This document shows positions 6,342-8,544 of a stretch of DNA of 8,544 bases, piece by piece. This DNA comes from an uncultured Eubacteriales bacterium (GTDB taxonomy: Bacteria > Bacillota > Clostridia > Lachnospirales > Anaerotignaceae). The notes beneath the pieces are model-generated. The model made no database searches and was not told the DNA's origin. It saw only the letters and a program-made list of their open reading frames with translations. The stretch covers positions 1-8,544 of the forward strand of contig URCD01000095.1 in the NCBI GenBank assembly GCA_900546215.1, given 5' to 3'. The translations under genes were made by a program, and so were the position numbers. Every line of letters starts with the position of its first letter. The stretch's first letter is position 1.

Positions 6342-7511
6342 TTATGCGAACATTCCGCTGTCTTTTATAGCCTTTGCAGCCGCTTTTATTTCGTCAATAC
6401 TTTTTGTAAGCGCAATACGTATGTATCCTTCTCCGTCTTCACCAAACGCAGAGCCCGGAGTAACAATAACGCCTGTTTTTTCCATAAGCTCCATAACAAA
6501 AGCATTGGAATCCGTATATTTTTCCGGTATTCTTGTCCACATAAACATGCTTCCTGTACTCAATTTTACAGGCAGTCCTGCTTTACCGAATTCTTCACTT
6601 AAAATCTCACGGCGGCGTCTGTATTCTTCTCTGTTTTTCTCAATGTTATCCATAGTGCTCTTTAATGCCGCTATCGCTGCATATTGGATAGGAAGAAATA
6701 CGCCGTAGTCAATCTGAGAACGCAGCTTCTTAAATTCAGAAATAATTTTGCTGTTGCCAATACAGAAGGAGATTCTTGCACCGGTAAGATTATATGCCTT
6801 TGAAAGTGAGTTGAATTCCACCCCTACTTCCTTTGCGCCTTCAAAGCTTAAGAAAGATGTACCTTCATATCCCTCAAATGTCATTTCCGAATAGGCGTTA
6901 TCGTGGATAACAATAACGTTGTATTTTTTAGCCCATGCTATAAGTTTTGGATAAAACTCAGGGTTTACGGAAGCTGAAACAGGATTTGCCGGATAAGATA
7001 CCAGTATTGCCTTTGCCTTATAAGCAATATCTTCCGGAATGCTGTCTAAGTCCAGTTCATAATTATTTTCTTCTTTAAGATGGTAGTACTCGATTTTAGC
7101 TCCTGAAAGGAATGGACCTATCTCAAATATAGGGTAACATGGTGCGGGCACAAGGCATATATCACCTGGGTTAAAGAGTACAAGCCCTATATGCGCAAGT
7201 CCTTCCTGCGAACCGTTTACAGAGGTAACCTCATCAGCCTTAATTTCAGCCCCATAGCGGTTCCTATACCATTGTATTACCGCGTCTGTAAGTTCAGGTA
7301 AATCAGTAATGGCATATTTAAATTTGTTAGGATCCTTTGCAGCTTCCTTAAGCGCTTCCATCGCAGCGTCCTCTGGCTTAAAATCAGGTGTTCCGACCGA
7401 AAAATCATATACAGTTCTGCCTTCATTTATCATCTGAATTCTTTTTGCGTTGAGGACAGTAAAAATACCATCTTTAAAGTGTCCCATACGATCTGCAAAT
7501 TTTATATCCAT
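6342..7511 (-). CDS. Class I/II (fold-type I) PLP-dependent aminotransferase, DapL-like
   Basis: This is a complete 389-residue aminotransferase. The Schiff-base lysine is K238 in SLSKAYNLTGAR; other cofactor or substrate residues are N176 in YPANP, D204 and Y207 in HDNAYS, R246 in TGAR, and the C-terminal Arg in YIRIALT that binds the substrate carboxylate. GSQEGLAHIGLVLFNPGD (about 100-117) resembles the LL-diaminopimelate aminotransferase (DapL2/MJ1391) branch and related alanine/aspartate-type enzymes. The segment after it, VPAPCYPIFE (121-130), differs from the DPGYPVY I recall for DapL2, so substrate specificity is open. It would move an amino group from an amino acid to a 2-oxoacid in the cytoplasm. 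The start ATG at 7509-7511 has an AAGGAGGA 6 nt upstream (7518-7525). It is first in an operon with tetR, which gives no firm clue to its substrate. Confidence 0.92.
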   Translation of the reverse strand: MDIKFADRMGHFKDGIFTVLNAKRIQMINEGRTVYDFSVGTPDFKPEDAAMEALKEAAKDPNKFKYAITDLPELTDAVIQWYRNRYGAEIKADEVTSVNGSQEGLAHIGLVLFNPGDICLVPAPCYPIFEIGPFLSGAKIEYYHLKEENNYELDLDSIPEDIAYKAKAILVSYPANPVSASVNPEFYPKLIAWAKKYNVIVIHDNAYSEMTFEGYEGTSFLSFEGAKEVGVEFNSLSKAYNLTGARISFCIGNSKIISEFKKLRSQIDYGVFLPIQYAAIAALKSTMDNIEKNREEYRRRREILSEEFGKAGLPVKLSTGSMFMWTRIPEKYTDSNAFVMELMEKTGVIVTPGSAFGEDGEGYIRIALTKSIDEIKAAAKAIKDSGMFA

Positions 7512-7540
7512 ATTATGTCCTCCTTAAGGTAAATCTTTGA

Positions 7541-7556
7541 ATAATATATTATCACA
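7541..7556 (-). promoter_or_regulatory. Candidate extended -10 promoter of the aminotransferase-tetR operon, overlapping a palindrome
   Basis: The minus strand reads TGTGATAAT (7548-7556), an extended -10 motif with a 5/6 match to TATAAT; no good -35 box is seen, which fits an extended -10 promoter. The 12-bp palindrome ATAATATATTAT (7541-7552) overlaps it and could be an operator, perhaps for the TetR protein made from this operon. The region is very A+T-rich, so both calls are tentative. Confidence 0.35.
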
Positions 7557-7590
7557 AAATCGGCTAAAAAAACAGAGGTTTTGATAATAT
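7546..7590. repeat. 9-bp inverted repeat flanking the promoter region
   Basis: ATATTATCA (7546-7554) and its exact complement TGATAATAT (7582-7590) face each other across 27 nt. The left copy overlaps the predicted -10 box. The pair may be two half-sites for a regulator, or chance in A+T-rich DNA between the terminator at 7591-7618 and the aminotransferase start. Confidence 0.35.
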
Positions 7591-7618
7591 AAAAAACAGA
7601 CGGTTATTATCCGTCTGT
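7591..7618 (-). terminator. Intrinsic terminator of the gene at the right edge
   Basis: The 8-bp stem ACAGACGG/CCGTCTGT (7596-7603 and 7611-7618) with a 7-nt loop is followed on the minus strand by TTTTTATATT. It begins 15 nt after the stop codon of the right-hand gene and separates it from the aminotransferase operon. Confidence 0.9.
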
Positions 7619-7632
7619 CAGTGTGGTTAATA

Positions 7633-8544
7633 TTAGTCTACTTTTTTTATCCAGTAGCCTGAGCCGTTCATATCTCCTATTGTTAAAAAATCGTAAAAAC
7701 CGTTTTCATTTGCAGATTTTCTTTGTTTCTCATTTCCTGGTACGCCTATGTAATATTTGTCGTCGGCCCTGCCAGCTATCATATGTCTGCCTCTGCGTGC
7801 CCCATTTCTTACAAATAACAGTCTAAGGTCATTTATTGCGTTTGGTATAAAATAGCCTTCTCTGTAATCTATTTTAATCCACTCGGTATCTCCGCCAGCT
7901 GTAAGCTTATCATTTTTATAAAATAACATGTCCGCCTCGGACATATTTTTATCCTGATATTTTATTTGTTCATCTTTTTTAATTATATTTTCTGCAACTT
8001 TTGGTTTTTCATCTTCTTTAACAGTATTTTTATTATCCGCTTCCTGCTTATCGCTGCCCAAAATAAACGATTTATCAACTATTCCCATTTCATCCAGCAT
8101 ATCAAGCTCTCGTCTAAATCTTTCGGCAATAACCTTAAAGGTATCATGCGGTGCATAATCAAGCACGGCGGCTTCTGCTGCTTGTAAAGTAGCTTCAACG
8201 GCTTCGTTTTCATCTTCTTTTGCTTCAGTGGTTTTTAATATCTTAGCTTCAATTTCTTCAGCAGTTTTAAATTTTTCCACCGTTTCATTCTTAATCTCTC
8301 TTTTTACTTTCTTCTCTCCGTATATTTCAAGGTTTTTCATCCAGTTTACTTTCTGTGAAACATACCCGTCTAATACAGCTCTCACCGGGCCTTCGTCTGA
8401 ATTCCATACTGCAGCTGCATTTATACCCTCGATTGTCATTCCGCTTCCAAACACGTTGTCTGGGTCAAAGCCTGTCTCCAGTACGGCGTTGCTTCCTTTC
8501 ATTTCAAATTCCCCAGCCGCCACAGCAGTAGTACCCATTATACC
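7633..8544 (-). CDS. Protein with DUF6128-like C-terminal domain, 5'-truncated by the window edge
   Basis: The frame is open to the right edge (303 visible residues). The Met at 8536-8538 is probably internal, because the residues around it look like the inside of a beta-rich N-terminal domain (about 1-66, with GEFEMKGSN and GSGMTIEGINAAAVW). A charged, Lys/Glu-rich linker with probable coiled-coil or disordered character follows (about 70-205), broken by a short helical patch near 130-155 (FKVIAERFRRELDMLDEMG). The C-terminal domain (about 206-301) has WIKIDYREGYFIPNAINDL, YYIGVPG, GFYDF and GYWIKKV. Together these resemble the C-terminal DUF6128-type domain I recall in Lachnospiraceae proteins of unknown function, which share a Y-x-GVPG then GF-F then GYWY pattern. 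No signal peptide or membrane segment is seen in the visible part. The function is unknown and the family call is from memory. Confidence 0.6.
   Translation of the reverse strand, partial: GIMGTTAVAAGEFEMKGSNAVLETGFDPDNVFGSGMTIEGINAAAVWNSDEGPVRAVLDGYVSQKVNWMKNLEIYGEKKVKREIKNETVEKFKTAEEIEAKILKTTEAKEDENEAVEATLQAAEAAVLDYAPHDTFKVIAERFRRELDMLDEMGIVDKSFILGSDKQEADNKNTVKEDEKPKVAENIIKKDEQIKYQDKNMSEADMLFYKNDKLTAGGDTEWIKIDYREGYFIPNAINDLRLLFVRNGARRGRHMIAGRADDKYYIGVPGNEKQRKSANENGFYDFLTIGDMNGSGYWIKKVD

Overview
The window looks like part of the chromosome of a low-GC, anaerobic Firmicute of the class Clostridia, probably a gut or fermentative species. By eye it is A+T-rich, genes sit 1 to 16 nt apart within operons, most Shine-Dalgarno sites are strong AGGAGG types, and intrinsic terminators with T-runs separate the transcripts. 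The YgeY/YgeW/carbamate kinase set is typical of purine- and urate-fermenting anaerobes. The protein at the right edge resembles a family I recall mainly from Lachnospiraceae. No rRNA, tRNA, CRISPR array, insertion sequence, phage gene or broken gene is visible.

Left half (2-3826, plus strand): one operon holds the C-terminal part of a YheO/DauR-type regulator (PAS-like plus HTH), then ygeY (M20-type metallohydrolase), ygeW (knotted carbamoyltransferase) and arcC/yqeA (carbamate kinase). The first three are joined by gaps of 1 and 16 nt. A perfect 11-bp hairpin without a T-run sits between ygeW and arcC. Taken together, YgeW can phosphorolyse a ureido (carbamoylated amine) compound to carbamoyl phosphate, and ArcC can turn that into ATP, CO2 and ammonia. 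YgeY would hydrolyse an amide or ureido bond of a related intermediate. This is the energy-yielding tail of the selenium-linked purine/urate degradation cluster. The other usual members (ygeX, ssnA, hyuA, ygfK, xanthine-dehydrogenase-like genes) are not here and may lie to the left.

Centre (3819-3848): one palindromic terminator serves both converging operons and includes both stop codons.

Right half (minus strand, read right to left): the end of a protein with a DUF6128-like C-terminus and its own terminator; then a class I/II PLP aminotransferase and a TetR-family regulator, 14 nt apart, forming an operon with a strong terminator; then a separately transcribed oleate hydratase with the catalytic Glu82 and Tyr201 in place. 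The TetR protein is a reasonable candidate regulator of the oleate hydratase, and AT-rich dyads lie at both promoters, but this is inference.

I do not see a clearly undescribed system. The points most worth following are the phosphorolysis-to-ATP module and its gene order, the hairpin before arcC, the promoter that appears to be built into the tetR terminator ahead of the oleate hydratase, and the aminotransferase-TetR pairing.
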